From: Pictodentalium vernedei
Taxonomy: Eukaryota > Mollusca > Scaphopoda > Dentaliida > Dentaliidae
Assembly: GCA_031216915.1 (NCBI GenBank)
Contig: JAUFNR010000047.1
Coordinates: 124,001 to 188,000, forward strand
Reading direction: 5' to 3'
DNA: 64,000 nt
Part shown: positions 7,993 to 22,900 of the stretch, piece by piece
Layout of the letters: each line of letters opens with the position of its first letter
How positions within the stretch are numbered: the stretch's first letter is position 1
The notes under the pieces: generated by a model
Databases searched by the model: none
What the model was told of the DNA's origin: nothing
The model's input: the letters and a program-made list of their open reading frames with translations, nothing else
Position numbers and translations under genes: made by a program

Positions 7993-10900
7993 TAATGTCG
8001 TCTATGTAGATAGCGTTGTGTAGAGTGATGAGATGGATTTGCTTTGGATACCCCAAGTATACTCCTCCTAACTTTTCAGTTCTATTGGATGAGCTTTCAC
8101 TTATATTGTTCAGCTATCACACAATGGTTGTCATTGGTCATTTAAACTAAAGGAGAGTACGTTTTTGAACAAATCCAATTTTCAATTTCTTTTTGAGGAA
8201 TCTGGGGCGCAGATTTCCGATGTGTGTGTTTATTATACCCAAACTCTCAGACAATCACGATCACAGCCCTTCAGCGGATGACTCGGTTGAACTATATTTG
8301 GTCCCGCCAATTCTTTCACCCCCCCCCCCCCTCCCAAACAAAACACACACACACATATATAAGCTAGCGACGGAGGAGAGCATTTACTCAACAGCTGATG
8401 CGTCTGTGTTTATAAGAGTGCACGCGAGTGTATATTTGATGCGGTCTGGAAACTACAGTAGTGTTGTTAACTGGTGGTGGACACGTTATGCTTTACTGCT
8501 TAAATATTACCCTGTGGCCAACGCACCGTGTGTTACTTCTGTTACTTCTCTGAAGGGACAACGTAATTGTACAAAATAAGCTAAACTTCATTTTGTTATG
8601 TTTTGTAGCAATGGTTTAGGCATGAATACTGGGTGGGTGTGATCTCAAATAACACTAAACAATTAGATGGTGGTTCATTGCTGAGTCTTTGGAACTTTGA
8701 AACGGCTTTTCCAAAAAGTTGTGCTCCCTACAAGAGAGTGCCCACGCATATTCAGAAATCTCAATGAAATTGATATATGGGCGATTCTGTACTCTAGAAA
8801 CATGCGTAGCGTGACTGAGAATAGTTTGGATGTTTGGACAAGAATATGGACAGGGGGAAAAAATGACTGTCAATTTGGTAAAATTTCACAAATTTTCGAA
8901 AATGCGCTTTTTTATAAACAAAATTTTTAATGGGTAAAAAGGGTCTTTCTCTTTATTGAGATGTTCTGGATTTTGGCTCGGAACATCTGCACTTCATTTT
9001 CATTCTTTTTGGGGATATTTGTGTTCAAATTTTGGCCCCGGGCGATGAGATTTTGTAACAAATAAGTGCCAACATCAGTCAGTTGTTACTATTTAAGGTA
9101 ACTCTGAATCTAAGGACGAGGTTTGTCCGGTATGGATGACTGAACAGACCTCCCCTCTCTCAAAAAATCGTCTGCTCAGTCATTACGCTGGTTAAAATTG
9201 TAAGCTATCACAGCTTTGTTTCTGTCGATTTTTATTAAAAGCTAGCATAGTTTTTCCAACACCGCTCATGTACTCGAAAATGGGCGTTATTATCTCCTCT
9301 GGAAACATAATGAAGGAGGTATTACGATTTAAAGTTCTCTATTTATTTAATGTTTTGCCACAGGAGAACAAATCGGGCTGTAGCTCAGTAAGTTCAGGCG
9401 TTCACTTAGCTGAGTGAAACGTGCGTTGTCAATGCGACGTGAGTTCAAAACCCACCGCTTCTTAGAATTTATTCATTATCCTAACACATGCAATTTTCGC
9501 TTTGTTCTAGTTGCATCTTCATGTTTGGTGCATGTTTTCGCAAATTAGCTGGTCGAAAGGCTGGGATCCTCCACAATCACTATATTTAAACAAAAATGTT
9601 GGGGAAACAACCAATTGCCCAAAACAGACAGACCATTTCTCTTTGGGTCATATTGTATAATTAGGGACGCTATTACGTTGCAAATATTAAAAGTCAAATA
9701 ACGAGATGAACATGACTGCCTGTTGATGTTTTTTTTGTCTGTTCAGCACCACCGTCTGCCAGATTTAATGTTTCATTGAAATAAAAGATTGCGAATATTG
9801 TTTACTGTGCCTCATAAATTACCCTTGTGACGAACTAAAAGAGTATATGCACTGACACTGTTTTATTACCACCATAAGCAATGCATGTCATCTCCGTTAT
9901 GTCAGTAGTGGGGGACCTTAATTTCAGCAGTCCAAGTGGGAGCGCTTTGGAGCATTGTGCAAATGCGTACAACACTTTAATGATACACTTGCCTTCAACA
10001 GTTGCTAGCCTTGCGTGTGTCGGTTTAGTAAATTTGGAAGTACGGAAGTAGATAGCTGCTGCAAGATGGTTCTCTCTGCGCTATCCGTCCTCTTTCACCC
10101 GACACAATTCAAATCAGGTTGTTGGAAGAGTCGCGATACCCCAATAATAAGCAAACAAGTGCATTCCACCACAACAAACTTTAAATATTCGGTGTATTTT
10201 GAGCTGAAAGATTTAATTTCACAGAAAGACAGGTATAATGGCTTTGCTTATAAGTTAGACAACGTTTGGAGCTAAACAGGGGCGATGGACCGGTCTCATG
10301 ATTCCATGTGCTAGAGTCTGTCATTTACGAACAGCATGCTCTCAAAGTATGCGTTTGAAAGGTTGGGTGCAGGGGGGGGGGGGGGGGGGGCGTTTTATTT
10401 CAGTTTCACATATTTTTATCTAAAGGGTCGTTTCATGTTGATTTTAAGCTCGCGGGTTTATCTGGAATACCTTTCGATATCGATGTGTAGAGGGGGAAGT
10501 CACGATGGGTAGGGGAAGCGTCCACGTCACAAAAATAAGTGGTTTCACAGATGAAGTTTAGATTCCTTCGAGCATCCACATTGGGTATTCTGGGTCCCTA
10601 CTTCTTCCACTGTTTATACTGGTTCAGGGTGAATTTCATGTGTCATATTAAAGGTGAGTGGACATTTTAGAGGGAGGGATAGCGTTGATTTCAGTTTAGT
10701 TTCAGATTAGACTTGTTTCAGCATTTGGTGGGCATTCAGTTCCGCAATACGCTGGCCATAGTTTTGATCGGCTGTCATAATGTTGGCTCCATATTGTAAC
10801 CCTTGTCGTTAGAAAGTCGTGTGCAGTTTAAGAAGGGTCTCTTCTCAAACTTCCCAGATTTATTATCGCGAAGCTTTTAGCCGATTTGTGTGATTACTAG

Positions 10901-11993
10901 CTTTAATGGTAGGTGATTTTATGTGTTGTCAGTATTAATTCTGTGTTGAAGGTAGGTTACACAGAAAAACTGGGATTCGTCGGGAAGTTCAAGCGTTTCT
11001 TGTAACAGCTGAAGGTCGAAATTATGAACTCTTCTATATTGTAAGTTGCAACTTGTATACGCTAGTGTTCCAATTCAGAATTCAACGTTTATGATAATGT
11101 GAAAAAGGTGTTCACTCACTACCCAGTAACTGTTGAATGCCTTTAATAATTCAGAAGATAAGATTTCACAAGAATGAAATCATGAACAATGGAAAACTTT
11201 ACATGTGCCATTTATTGGTTTAGTCAAGTAAAAAAAAAATTTCAATTTTTTCCCATGGGTACCCTTGGGAAATCTGTCAAAAAACTTCAAAATTTTTGTT
11301 CCCATTTCATGATGCAAAAATGTTCTACATATAAAAATTCCATTGTTTTAAAATTTCCTTCTGCTGAAATCACTTGTTCTCACTGAATAAATCAACTTGA
11401 AGAAAACGATGTGTATCACCGTAAATTAAACTTTTCCGTCCATGACCGCTGTAGGTTAACGCACAGTGCCACTTTTCTCTACATGATTAAATCGGGACTC
11501 GGAGATTCACTCGAATGATATATTAAACAGAAGGCAACTCTTCAAACAGAATGCATCCATATCGCATCTAAACAGACTGAATAATCTTCAGTTCATGTTT
11601 TTAGGGTTCTATCCATTAAAAATATAGCAGTTACAGCGGTCAGAAAGAAGCTTGTCAATTCCAATCGTTTGTTTTTCAGTACTTCTACGGAGAAGCAACT
11701 TCTGCGACTTGGAAGACTACAGTATTTTCGGTTATACCTCCACAGCGCCTTCTATCCCAAAAAACGGACGTTAGTGTGCCTAAAAACAAACGATGACTTT
11801 CAGAAGCTGATTAAGATTGTTCCCTTTTGAAAAAGGGAAAGGCCTTCCTTATCTACGACTGAGAAACCCCCAATAGCAATGACACTCTTCAAATAAGGGA
11901 AATTTGAGCAATTCCCGCCTCTTGAATGTTTTTCCTCACAGGTGTCCAAGCTTGGCGGGGTTGGCTTGCCACCGAGAAGTATTTCTACATACA
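7993..11993 (+). repeat. Repeat unit 3 (4,001 bp; C13, G19)
   Basis: The C run is at 8319-8331 and the G run at 10372-10390, tied with unit 14 for the longest G run. C at 9580 (G in most copies) is shared only with unit 7. T at 9820 (A elsewhere) is private. Confidence 0.98.
9374..9462 (+). pseudogene. tRNA-like sequence (unit 3)
   Basis: No base change was seen against unit 1. The variant shared with unit 7 (9580) lies 118 bp past its end. Confidence 0.72.
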
Positions 11994-14900
11994 TAATGTC
12001 GTCTATGTAGATAGCGTTGTGTAGAGTGATGAGATGGATTTGCTTTGGATACCCCAAGTATACTCCTCCTAACTTTTCAGTTCTATTGGATGAGCTTTCA
12101 CTTATATTGTTCAGCTATCACACAATGGTTGTCATTGGTCATTTAAACTAAAGGAGAGTACGTTTTTGAACAAATCCAATTTTCAATTTCTTTTTGAGGA
12201 ATCTGGGGCGCAGATTTCCGATGTGTGTGTTTATTATACCCAAACTCTCAGACAATCACGATCACAGCCCTTCAGCGGATGACTCGGTTGAACTATATTT
12301 GGTCCCGCCAATTCTTTCACCCCCCCCCCTCCCAAACAAAACACACACACACATATATAAGCTAGCGACGGAGGAGAGCATTTACTCAACAGCTGATGCG
12401 TCTGTGTTTATAAGAGTGCACGCGAGTGTATATTTGATGCGGTCTGGAAACTACAGTAGTGTTGTTAACTGGTGGTGGACACGTTATGCTTTACTGCTTA
12501 AATATTACCCTGTGGCCAACGCACCGTGTGTTACTTCTGTTACTTCTCTGAAGGGACAACGTAATTGTACAAAATAAGCTAAACTTCATTTTGTTATGTT
12601 TTGTAGCAATGGTTTAGGCATGAATACTGGGTGGGTGTGATCTCAAATAACACTAAACAATTAGATGGTGGTTCATTGCTGAGTCTTTGGAACTTTGAAA
12701 CGGCTTTTCCAAAAAGTTGTGCTCCCTACAAGAGAGTGCCCACGCATATTCAGAAATCTCAATGAAATTGATATATGGGCGATTCTGTACTCTAGAAACA
12801 TGCGTAGCGTGACTGAGAATAGTTTGGATGTTTGGACAAGAATATGGACAGGGGGAAAAAATGACTGTCAATTTGGTAAAATTTCACAAATTTTCGAAAA
12901 TGCGCTTTTTTATAAACAAAATTTTTAATGGGTAAAAAGGGTCTTTCTCTTTATTGAGATGTTCTGGATTTTGGCTCGGAACATCTGCACTTCATTTTCA
13001 TTCTTTTTGGGGATATTTGTGTTCAAATTTTGGCCCCGGGCGATGAGATTTTGTAACAAATAAGTGCCAACATCAGTCAGTTGTTACTATTTAAGGTAAC
13101 TCTGAATCTAAGGACGAGGTTTGTCCGGTATGGATGACTGAACAGACCTCCCCTCTCTCAAAAAATCGTCTGCTCAGTCATTACGCTGGTTAAAATTGTA
13201 AGCTATCACAGCTTTGTTTCTGTCGATTTTTATTAAAAGCTAGCATAGTTTTTCCAACACCGCTCATGTACTCGAAAATGGGCGTTATTATCTCCTCTGG
13301 AAACATAATGAAGGAGGTATTACGATTTAAAGTTCTCTATTTATTTAATGTTTTGCCACAGGAGAACAAATCGGGCTGTAGCTCAGTAAGTTCAGGCGTT
13401 CACTTAGCTGAGTGAAACGTGCGTTGTCAATGCGACGTGAGTTCAAAACCCACCGCTTCTTAGAATTTATTCATTATCCTAACACATGCAATTTTCGCTT
13501 TGTTCTAGTTGCATCTTCATGTTTGGTGCATGTTTTCGCAAATTAGCTGGTCGAAAGGCTGGGATCCTCCACAATCAGTATATTTAAACAAAAATGTTGG
13601 GGAAACAACCAATTGCCCAAAACAGACAGACCATTTCTCTTTGGGTCATATTGTATAATTAGGGACGCTATTACGTTGCAAATATTAAAAGTCAAATAAC
13701 GAGATGAACATGACTGCCTGTTGATGTTTTTTTTGTCTGTTCAGCACCACCGTCTGCCAGATTTAATGTTTCATTGAAATAAAAGATTGCGAATATTGTT
13801 TACTGTGCCTCATAAATAACCCTTGTGACGAACTAAAAGAGTATATGCACTGACACTGTTTTATTACCACCATAAGCAATGCATGTCATCTCCGTTATGT
13901 CAGTAGTGGGGGACCTTAATTTCAGCAGTCCAAGTGGGAGCGCTTTGGAGCATTGTGCAAATGCGTACAACACTTTAATGATACACTTGCCTTCAACAGT
14001 TGCTAGCCTTGCGTGTGTCGGTTTAGTAAATTTGGAAGTACGGAAGTAGATAGCTGCTGCAAGATGGTTCTCTCTGCGCTATCCGTCCTCTTTCACCCGA
14101 CACAATTCAAATCAGGTTGTTGGAAGAGTCGCGATACCCCAATAATAAGCAAACAAGTGCATTCCACCACAACAAACTTTAAATATTCGGTGTATTTTGA
14201 GCTGAAAGATTTAATTTCACAGAAAGACAGGTATAATGGCTTTGCTTATAAGTTAGACAACGTTTGGAGCTAAACAGGGGCGATGGACCGGTCTCATGAT
14301 TCCATGTGCTAGAGTCTGTCATTTACGAACAGCATGCTCTCAAAGTATGCGTTTGAAAGGTTGGGTGCAGGGGGGGGGGGGGGCGTTTTATTTCAGTTTC
14401 ACATATTTTTATCTAAAGGGTCGTTTCATGTTGATTTTAAGCTCGCGGGTTTATCTGGAATACCTTTCGATATCGATGTGTAGAGGGGGAAGTCACGATG
14501 GGTAGGGGAAGCGTCCACGTCACAAAAATAAGTGGTTTCACAGATGAAGTTTAGATTCCTTCGAGCATCCACATTGGGTATTCTGGGTCCCTACTTCTTC
14601 CACTGTTTATACTGGTTCAGGGTGAATTTCATGTGTCATATTAAAGGTGAGTGGACATTTTAGAGGGAGGGATAGCGTTGATTTCAGTTTAGTTTCAGAT
14701 TAGACTTGTTTCAGCATTTGGTGGGCATTCAGTTCCGCAATACGCTGGCCATAGTTTTGATCGGCTGTCATAATGTTGGCTCCATATTGTAACCCTTGTC
14801 GTTAGAAAGTCGTGTGCAGTTTAAGAAGGGTCTCTTCTCAAACTTCCCAGATTTATTATCGCGAAGCTTTTAGCCGATTTGTGTGATTACTAGCTTTAAT

Positions 14901-15986
14901 GGTAGGTGATTTTATGTGTTGTCAGTATTAATTCTGTGTTGAAGGTAGGTTACACAGAAAAACTGGGATTCGTCGGGAAGTTCAAGCGTTTCTTGTAACA
15001 GCTGAAGGTCGAAATTATGAACTCTTCTATATTGTAAGTTGCAACTTGTATACGCTAGTGTTCCAATTCAGAATTCAACGTTTATGATAATGTGAAAAAG
15101 GTGTTCACTCACTACCCAGTAACTGTTGAATGCCTTTAATAATTCAGAAGATAAGATTTCACAAGAATGAAATCATGAACAATGGAAAACTTTACATGTG
15201 CCATTTATTGGTTTAGTCAAGTAAAAAAAAAATTTCAATTTTTTCCCATGGGTACCCTTGGGAAATCTGTCAAAAAACTTCAAAATTTTTGTTCCCATTT
15301 CATGATGCAAAAATGTTCTACATATAAAAATTCCATTGTTTTAAAATTTCCTTCTGCTGAAATCACTTGTTCTCACTGAATAAATCAACTTGAAGAAAAC
15401 GATGTGTATCACCGTAAATTAAACTTTTCCGTCCATGACCGCTGTAGGTTAACGCACAGTGCCACTTTTCTCTACATGATTAAATCGGGACTCGGAGATT
15501 CACTCGAATGATATATTAAACAGAAGGCAACTCTTCAAACAGAATGCATCCATATCGCATCTAAACAGACTGAATAATCTTCAGTTCATGTTTTTAGGGT
15601 TCTATCCATTAAAAATATAGCAGTTACAGCGGTCAGAAAGAAGCTTGTCAATTCCAATCGTTTGTTTTTCAGTACTTCTACGGAGAAGCAACTTCTGCGA
15701 CTTGGAAGACTACAGTATTTTCGGTTATACCTCCACAGCGCCTTCTATCCCAAAAAACGGACGTTAGTGTGCCTAAAAACAAACGATGACTTTCAGAAGC
15801 TGATTAAGATTGTTCCCTTTTGAAAAAGGGAAAGGCCTTCCTTATCTACGACTGAGAAACCCCCAATAGCAATGACACTCTTCAAATAAGGGAAATTTGA
15901 GCAATTCCCGCCTCTTGAATGTTTTTCCTCACAGGTGTCCAAGCTTGGCGGGGTTGGCTTGCCACCGAGAAGTATTTCTACATACA
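11994..15986 (+). repeat. Repeat unit 4 (3,993 bp; C10, G14)
   Basis: The C run is at 12320-12329, the shortest in the window, and the G run at 14370-14383. I saw no substitution relative to the consensus of the other copies. Confidence 0.98.
13372..13460 (+). pseudogene. tRNA-like sequence (unit 4)
   Basis: No base change was seen against unit 1. Confidence 0.72.
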
Positions 15987-18900
15987 TAATGTCGTCTATG
16001 TAGATAGCGTTGTGTAGAGTGATGAGATGGATTTGCTTTGGATACCCCAAGTATACTCCTCCTAACTTTTCAGTTCTATTGGATGAGCTTTCACTTATAT
16101 TGTTCAGCTATCACACAATGGTTGTCATTGGTCATTTAAACTAAAGGAGAGTACGTTTTTGAACAAATCCAATTTTCAATTTCTTTTTGAGGAATCTGGG
16201 GCGCAGATTTCCGATGTGTGTGTTTATTATACCCAAACTCTCAGACAATCACGATCACAGCCCTTCAGCGGATGACTCGGTTGAACTATATTTGGTCCCG
16301 CCAATTCTTTCACCCCCCCCCCCTCCCAAACAAAACACACACACACATATATAAGCTAGCGACGGAGGAGAGCATTTACTCAACAGCTGATGCGTCTGTG
16401 TTTATAAGAGTGCACGCGAGTGTATATTTGATGCGGTCTGGAAACTACAGTAGTGTTGTTAACTGGTGGTGGACACGTTATGCTTTACTGCTTAAATATT
16501 ACCCTGTGGCCAACGCACCGTGTGTTACTTCTGTTACTTCTCTGAAGGGACAACGTAATTGTACAAAATAAGCTAAACTTCATTTTGTTATGTTTTGTAG
16601 CAATGGTTTAGGCATGAATACTGGGTGGGTGTGATCTCAAATAACACTAAACAATTAGATGGTGGTTCATTGCTGAGTCTTTGGAACTTTGAAACGGCTT
16701 TTCCAAAAAGTTGTGCTCCCTACAAGAGAGTGCCCACACATATTCAGAAATCTCAATGAAATTGATATATGGGCGATTCTGTACTCTAGAAACATGCGTA
16801 GCGTGACTGAGAATAGTTTGGATGTTTGGACAAGAATATGGACAGGGGGAAAAAATGACTGTCAATTTGGTAAAATTTCACAAATTTTCGAAAATGCGCT
16901 TTTTTATAAACAAAATTTTTAATGGGTAAAAAGGGTCTTTCTCTTTATTGAGATGTTCTGGATTTTGGCTCGGAACATCTGCACTTCATTTTCATTCTTT
17001 TTGGGGATATTTGTGTTCAAATTTTGGCCCCGGGCGATGAGATTTTGTAACAAATAAGTGCCAACATCAGTCAGTTGTTACTATTTAAGGTAACTCTGAA
17101 TCTAAGGACGAGGTTTGTCCGGTATGGATGACTGAACAGACCTCCCCTCTCTCAAAAAATCGTCTGCTCAGTCATTACGCTGGTTAAAATTGTAAGCTAT
17201 CACAGCTTTGTTTCTGTCGATTTTTATTAAAAGCTAGCAGAGTTTTTCCAACACCGCTCATGTACTCGAAAATGGGCGTTATTATCTCCTCTGGAAACAT
17301 AATGAAGGAGGTATTACGATTTAAAGTTCTCTATTTATTTAATGTTTTGCCACAGGAGAACAAATCGGGCTGTAGCTCAGTAAGTTCAGGCGTTCACTTA
17401 GCTGAGTGAAACGTGCGTTGTCAATGCGACGTGAGTTCAAAACCCACCGCTTCTTAGAATTTATTCATTATCCTAACACATGCAATTTTCGCTTTGTTCT
17501 AGTTGCATCTTCATGTTTGGTGCATGTTTTCGCAAATTAGCTGGTCGAAAGGCTGGGATCCTCCACAATCAGTATATTTAAACAAAAATGTTGGGGAAAC
17601 AACCAATTGCCCAAAACAGACAGACCATTTCTCTTTGGGTCATATTGTATAATTAGGGACGCTATTACGTTGCAAATATTAAAAGTCAAATAACGAGATG
17701 AACATGACTGCCTGTTGATGTTTTTTTTGTCTGTTCAGCACCACCGTCTGCCAGATTTAATGTTTCATTGAAATAAAAGATTGCGAATATTGTTTACTGT
17801 GCCTCATAAATAACCCTTGTGACGAACTAAAAGAGTATATGCACTGACACTGTTTTATTACCACCATAAGCAATGCATGTCATCTCCGTTATGTCAGTAG
17901 TGGGGGACCTTAATTTCAGCAGTCCAAGTGGGAGCGCTTTGGAGCATTGTGCAAATGCGTACAACACTTTAATGATACACTTGCCTTCAACAGTTGCTAG
18001 CCTTGCGTGTGTCGGTTTAGTAAATTTGGAAGTACGGAAGTAGATAGCTGCTGCAAGATGGTTCTCTCTGCGCTATCCGTCCTCTTTCACCCGACACAAT
18101 TCAAATCAGGTTGTTGGAAGAGTCGCGATACCCCAATAATAAGCAAACAAGTGCATTCCACCACAACAAACTTTAAATATTCGGTGTATTTTGAGCTGAA
18201 AGATTTAATTTCACAGAAAGACAGGTATAATGGCTTTGCTTATAAGTTAGACAACGTTTGGAGCTAAACAGGGGCGATGGACCGGTCTCATGATTCCATG
18301 TGCTAGAGTCTGTCATTTACGAACAGCATGCTCTCAAAGTATGCGTTTGAAAGGTTGGGTGCAGGGGGGGGGGGGCGTTTTATTTCAGTTTCACATATTT
18401 TTATCTAAAGGGTCGTTTCATGTTGATTTTAAGCTCGCGGGTTTATCTGGAATACCTTTCGATATCGATGTGTAGAGGGGGAAGTCACGATGGGTAGGGG
18501 AAGCGTCCACGTCACAAAAATAAGTGGTTTCACAGATGAAGTTTAGATTCCTTCGAGCATCCACATTGGGTATTCTGGGTCCCTACTTCTTCCACTGTTT
18601 ATACTGGTTCAGGGTGAATTTCATGTGTCATATTAAAGGTGAGTGGACATTTTAGAGGGAGGGATAGCGTTGATTTCAGTTTAGTTTCAGATTAGACTTG
18701 TTTCAGCATTTGGTGGGCATTCAGTTCCGCAATACGCTGGCCATAGTTTTGATCGGCTGTCATAATGTTGGCTCCATATTGTAACCCTTGTCGTTAGAAA
18801 GTCGTGTGCAGTTTAAGAAGGGTCTCTTCTCAAACTTCCCAGATTTATTATCGCGAAGCTTTTAGCCGATTTGTGTGATTACTAGCTTTAATGGTAGGTG

Positions 18901-19978
18901 ATTTTATGTGTTGTCAGTATTAATTCTGTGTTGAAGGTAGGTTACACAGAAAAACTGGGATTCGTCGGGAAGTTCAAGCGTTTCTTGTAACAGCTGAAGG
19001 TCGAAATTATGAACTCTTCTATATTGTAAGTTGCAACTTGTATACGCTAGTGTTCCAATTCAGAATTCAACGTTTATGATAATGTGAAAAAGGTGTTCAC
19101 TCACTACCCAGTAACTGTTGAATGCCTTTAATAATTCAGAAGATAAGATTTCACAAGAATGAAATCATGAACAATGGAAAACTTTACATGTGCCATTTAT
19201 TGGTTTAGTCAAGTAAAAAAAAAATTTCAATTTTTTCCCATGGGTACCCTTGGGAAATCTGTCAAAAAACTTCAAAATTTTTGTTCCCATTTCATGATGC
19301 AAAAATGTTCTACATATAAAAATTCCATTGTTTTAAAATTTCCTTCTGCTGAAATCACTTGTTCTCACTGAATAAATCAACTTGAAGAAAACGATGTGTA
19401 TCACCGTAAATTAAACTTTTCCGTCCATGACCGCTGTAGGTTAACGCACAGTGCCACTTTTCTCTACATGATTAAATCGGGACTCGGAGATTCACTCGAA
19501 TGATATATTAAACAGAAGGCAACTCTTCAAACAGAATGCATCCATATCGCATCTAAACAGACTGAATAATCTTCAGTTCATGTTTTTAGGGTTCTATCCA
19601 TTAAAAATATAGCAGTTACAGCGGTCAGAAAGAAGCTTGTCAATTCCAATCGTTTGTTTTTCAGTACTTCTACGGAGAAGCAACTTCTGCGACTTGGAAG
19701 ACTACAGTATTTTCGGTTATACCTCCACAGCGCCTTCTATCCCAAAAAACGGACGTTAGTGTGCCTAAAAACAAACGATGACTTTCAGAAGCTGATTAAG
19801 ATTGTTCCCTTTTGAAAAAGGGAAAGGCCTTCCTTATCTACGACTGAGAAACCCCCAATAGCAATGACACTCTTCAAATAAGGGAAATTTGAGCAATTCC
19901 CGCCTCTTGAATGTTTTTCCTCACAGGTGTCCAAGCTTGGCGGGGTTGGCTTGCCACCGAGAAGTATTTCTACATACA
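15987..19978 (+). repeat. Repeat unit 5 (3,992 bp; C11, G12)
   Basis: The C run is at 16313-16323 and the G run at 18364-18375. Private substitutions are A at 16738 (G elsewhere) and G at 17240 (T elsewhere), the latter about 125 bp upstream of the tRNA-like element. Confidence 0.98.
17366..17454 (+). pseudogene. tRNA-like sequence (unit 5)
   Basis: No base change was seen within it; the nearest variant is upstream at 17240. Confidence 0.72.
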
Positions 19979-22900
19979 TAATGTCGTCTATGTAGATAGC
20001 GTTGTGTAGAGTGATGAGATGGATTTGCTTTGGATACCCCAAGTATACTCCTCCTAACTTTTCAGTTCTATTGGATGAGCTTTCACTTATATTGTTCAGC
20101 TATCACACAATGGTTGTCATTGGTCATTTAAACTAAAGGAGAGTACGTTTTTGAACAAATCCAATTTTCAATTTCTTTTTGAGGAATCTGGGGCGCAGAT
20201 TTCCGATGTGTGTGTTTATTATACCCAAACTCTCAGACAATCACGATCACAGCCCTTCAGCGGATGACTCGGTTGAACTATATTTGGTCCCGCCAATTCT
20301 TTCACCCCCCCCCCCCCCACCCAAACAAAACACACACACACATATATAAGCTAGCGACGGAGGAGAGCATTTACTCAACAGCTGATGCGTCTGTGTTTAT
20401 AAGAGTGCACGCGAGTGTATATTTGATGCGGTCTGGAAACTACAGTAGTGTTGTTAACTGGTGGTGGACACGTTATGCTTTACTGCTTAAATATTACCCT
20501 GTGGCCAACGCACCGTGTGTTACTTCTGTTACTTCTCTGAAGGGACAACGTAATTGTACAAAATAAGCTAAACTTCATTTTGTTATGTTTTGTAGCAATG
20601 GTTTAGGCATGAATACTGGGTGGGTGTGATCTCAAATAACACTAAACAATTAGATGGTGGTTCATTGCTGAGTCTTTGGAACTTTGAAACGGCTTTTCCA
20701 AAAAGTTGTGCTCCCTACAAGAGAGTGCCCACGCATATTCAGAAATCTCAATGAAATTGATATATGGGCGATTCTGTACTCTAGAAACATGCGTAGCGTG
20801 ACTGAGAATAGTTTGGATGTTTGGACAAGAATATGGACAGGGGGAAAAAATGACTGTCAATTTGGTAAAATTTCACAAATTTTCGAAAATGCGCTTTTTT
20901 ATAAACAAAATTTTTAATGGGTAAAAAGGGTCTTTCTCTTTATTGAGATGTTCTGGATTTTGGCTCGGAACATCTGCACTTCATTTTCATTCTTTTTGGG
21001 GATATTTGTGTTCAAATTTTGGCCCCGGGCGATGAGATTTTGTAACAAATAAGTGCCAACATCAGTCAGTTGTTACTATTTAAGGTAACTCTGAATCTAA
21101 GGACGAGGTTTGTCCGGTATGGATGACTGAACAGACCTCCCCTCTCTCAAAAAATCGTCTGCTCAGTCATTACGCTGGTTAAAATTGTAAGCTATCACAG
21201 CTTTGTTTCTGTCGATTTTTATTAAAAGCTAGCATAGTTTTTCCAACACCGCTCATGTACTCGAAAATGGGCGTTATTATCTCCTCTGGAAACATAATGA
21301 AGGAGGTATTACGATTTAAAGTTCTCTATTTATTTAATGTTTTGCCACAGGAGAACAAATCGGGCTGTAGCTCAGTAAGTTCAGGCGTTCACTTAGCTGA
21401 GTGAAACGTGCGTTGTCAATGCGACGTGAGTTCAAAACCCACCGCTTCTTAGAATTTATTCATTATCCTAACACATGCAATTTTCGCTTTGTTCTAGTTG
21501 CATCTTCATGTTTGGTGCATGTTTTCGCAAATTAGCTGGTCGAAAGGCTGGGATCCTCCACAATCAGTATATTTAAACAAAAATGTTGGGGAAACAACCA
21601 ATTGCCCAAAACAGACAGACCATTTCTCTTTGGGTCATATTGTATAATTAGGGACGCTATTACGTTGCAAATATTAAAAGTCAAATAACGAGATGAACAT
21701 GACTGCCTGTTGATGTTTTTTTTGTCTGTTCAGCACCACCGTCTGCCAGATTTAATGTTTCATTGAAATAAAAGATTGCGAATATTGTTTACTGTGCCTC
21801 ATAAATAACCCTTGTGACGAACTAAAAGAGTATATGCACTGACACTGTTTTATTACCACCATAAGCAATGCATGTCATCTCCGTTATGTCAGTAGTGGGG
21901 GACCTTAATTTCAGCAGTCCAAGTGGGAGCGCTTTGGAGCATTGTGCAAATGCGTACAACACTTTAATGATACACTTGCCTTCAACAGTTGCTAGCCTTG
22001 CGTGTGTCGGTTTAGTAAATTTGGAAGTACGGAAGTAGATAGCTGCTGCAAGATGGTTCTCTCTGCGCTATCCGTCCTCTTTCACCCGACACAATTCAAA
22101 TCAGGTTGTTGGAAGAGTCGCGATACCCCAATAATAAGCAAACAAGTGCATTCCACCACAACAAACTTTAAATATTCGGTGTATTTTGAGCTGAAAGATT
22201 TAATTTCACAGAAAGACAGGTATAATGGCTTTGCTTATAAGTTAGACAACGTTTGGAGCTAAACAGGGGCGATGGACCGGTCTCATGATTCCATGTGCTA
22301 GAGTCTGTCATTTACGAACAGCATGCTCTCAAAGTATGCGTTTGAAAGGTTGGGTGCAGGGGGGGGGGGGGGGGGGCGTTTTATTTCAGTTTCACATATT
22401 TTTATCTAAAGGGTCGTTTCATGTTGATTTTAAGCTCGCGGGTTTATCTGGAATACCTTTCGATATCGATGTGTAGAGGGGGAAGTCACGATGGGTAGGG
22501 GAAGCGTCCACGTCACAAAAATAAGTGGTTTCACAGATGAAGTTTAGATTCCTTCGAGCATCCACATTGGGTATTCTGGGTCCCTACTTCTTCCACTGTT
22601 TATACTGGTTCAGGGTGAATTTCATGTGTCATATTAAAGGTGAGTGGACATTTTAGAGGGAGGGATAGCGTTGATTTCAGTTTAGTTTCAGATTAGACTT
22701 GTTTCAGCATTTGGTGGGCATTCAGTTCCGCAATACGCTGGCCATAGTTTTGATCGGCTGTCATAATGTTGGCTCCATATTGTAACCCTTGTCGTTAGAA
22801 AGTCGTGTGCAGTTTAAGAAGGGTCTCTTCTCAAACTTCCCAGATTTATTATCGCGAAGCTTTTAGCCGATTTGTGTGATTACTAGCTTTAATGGTAGGT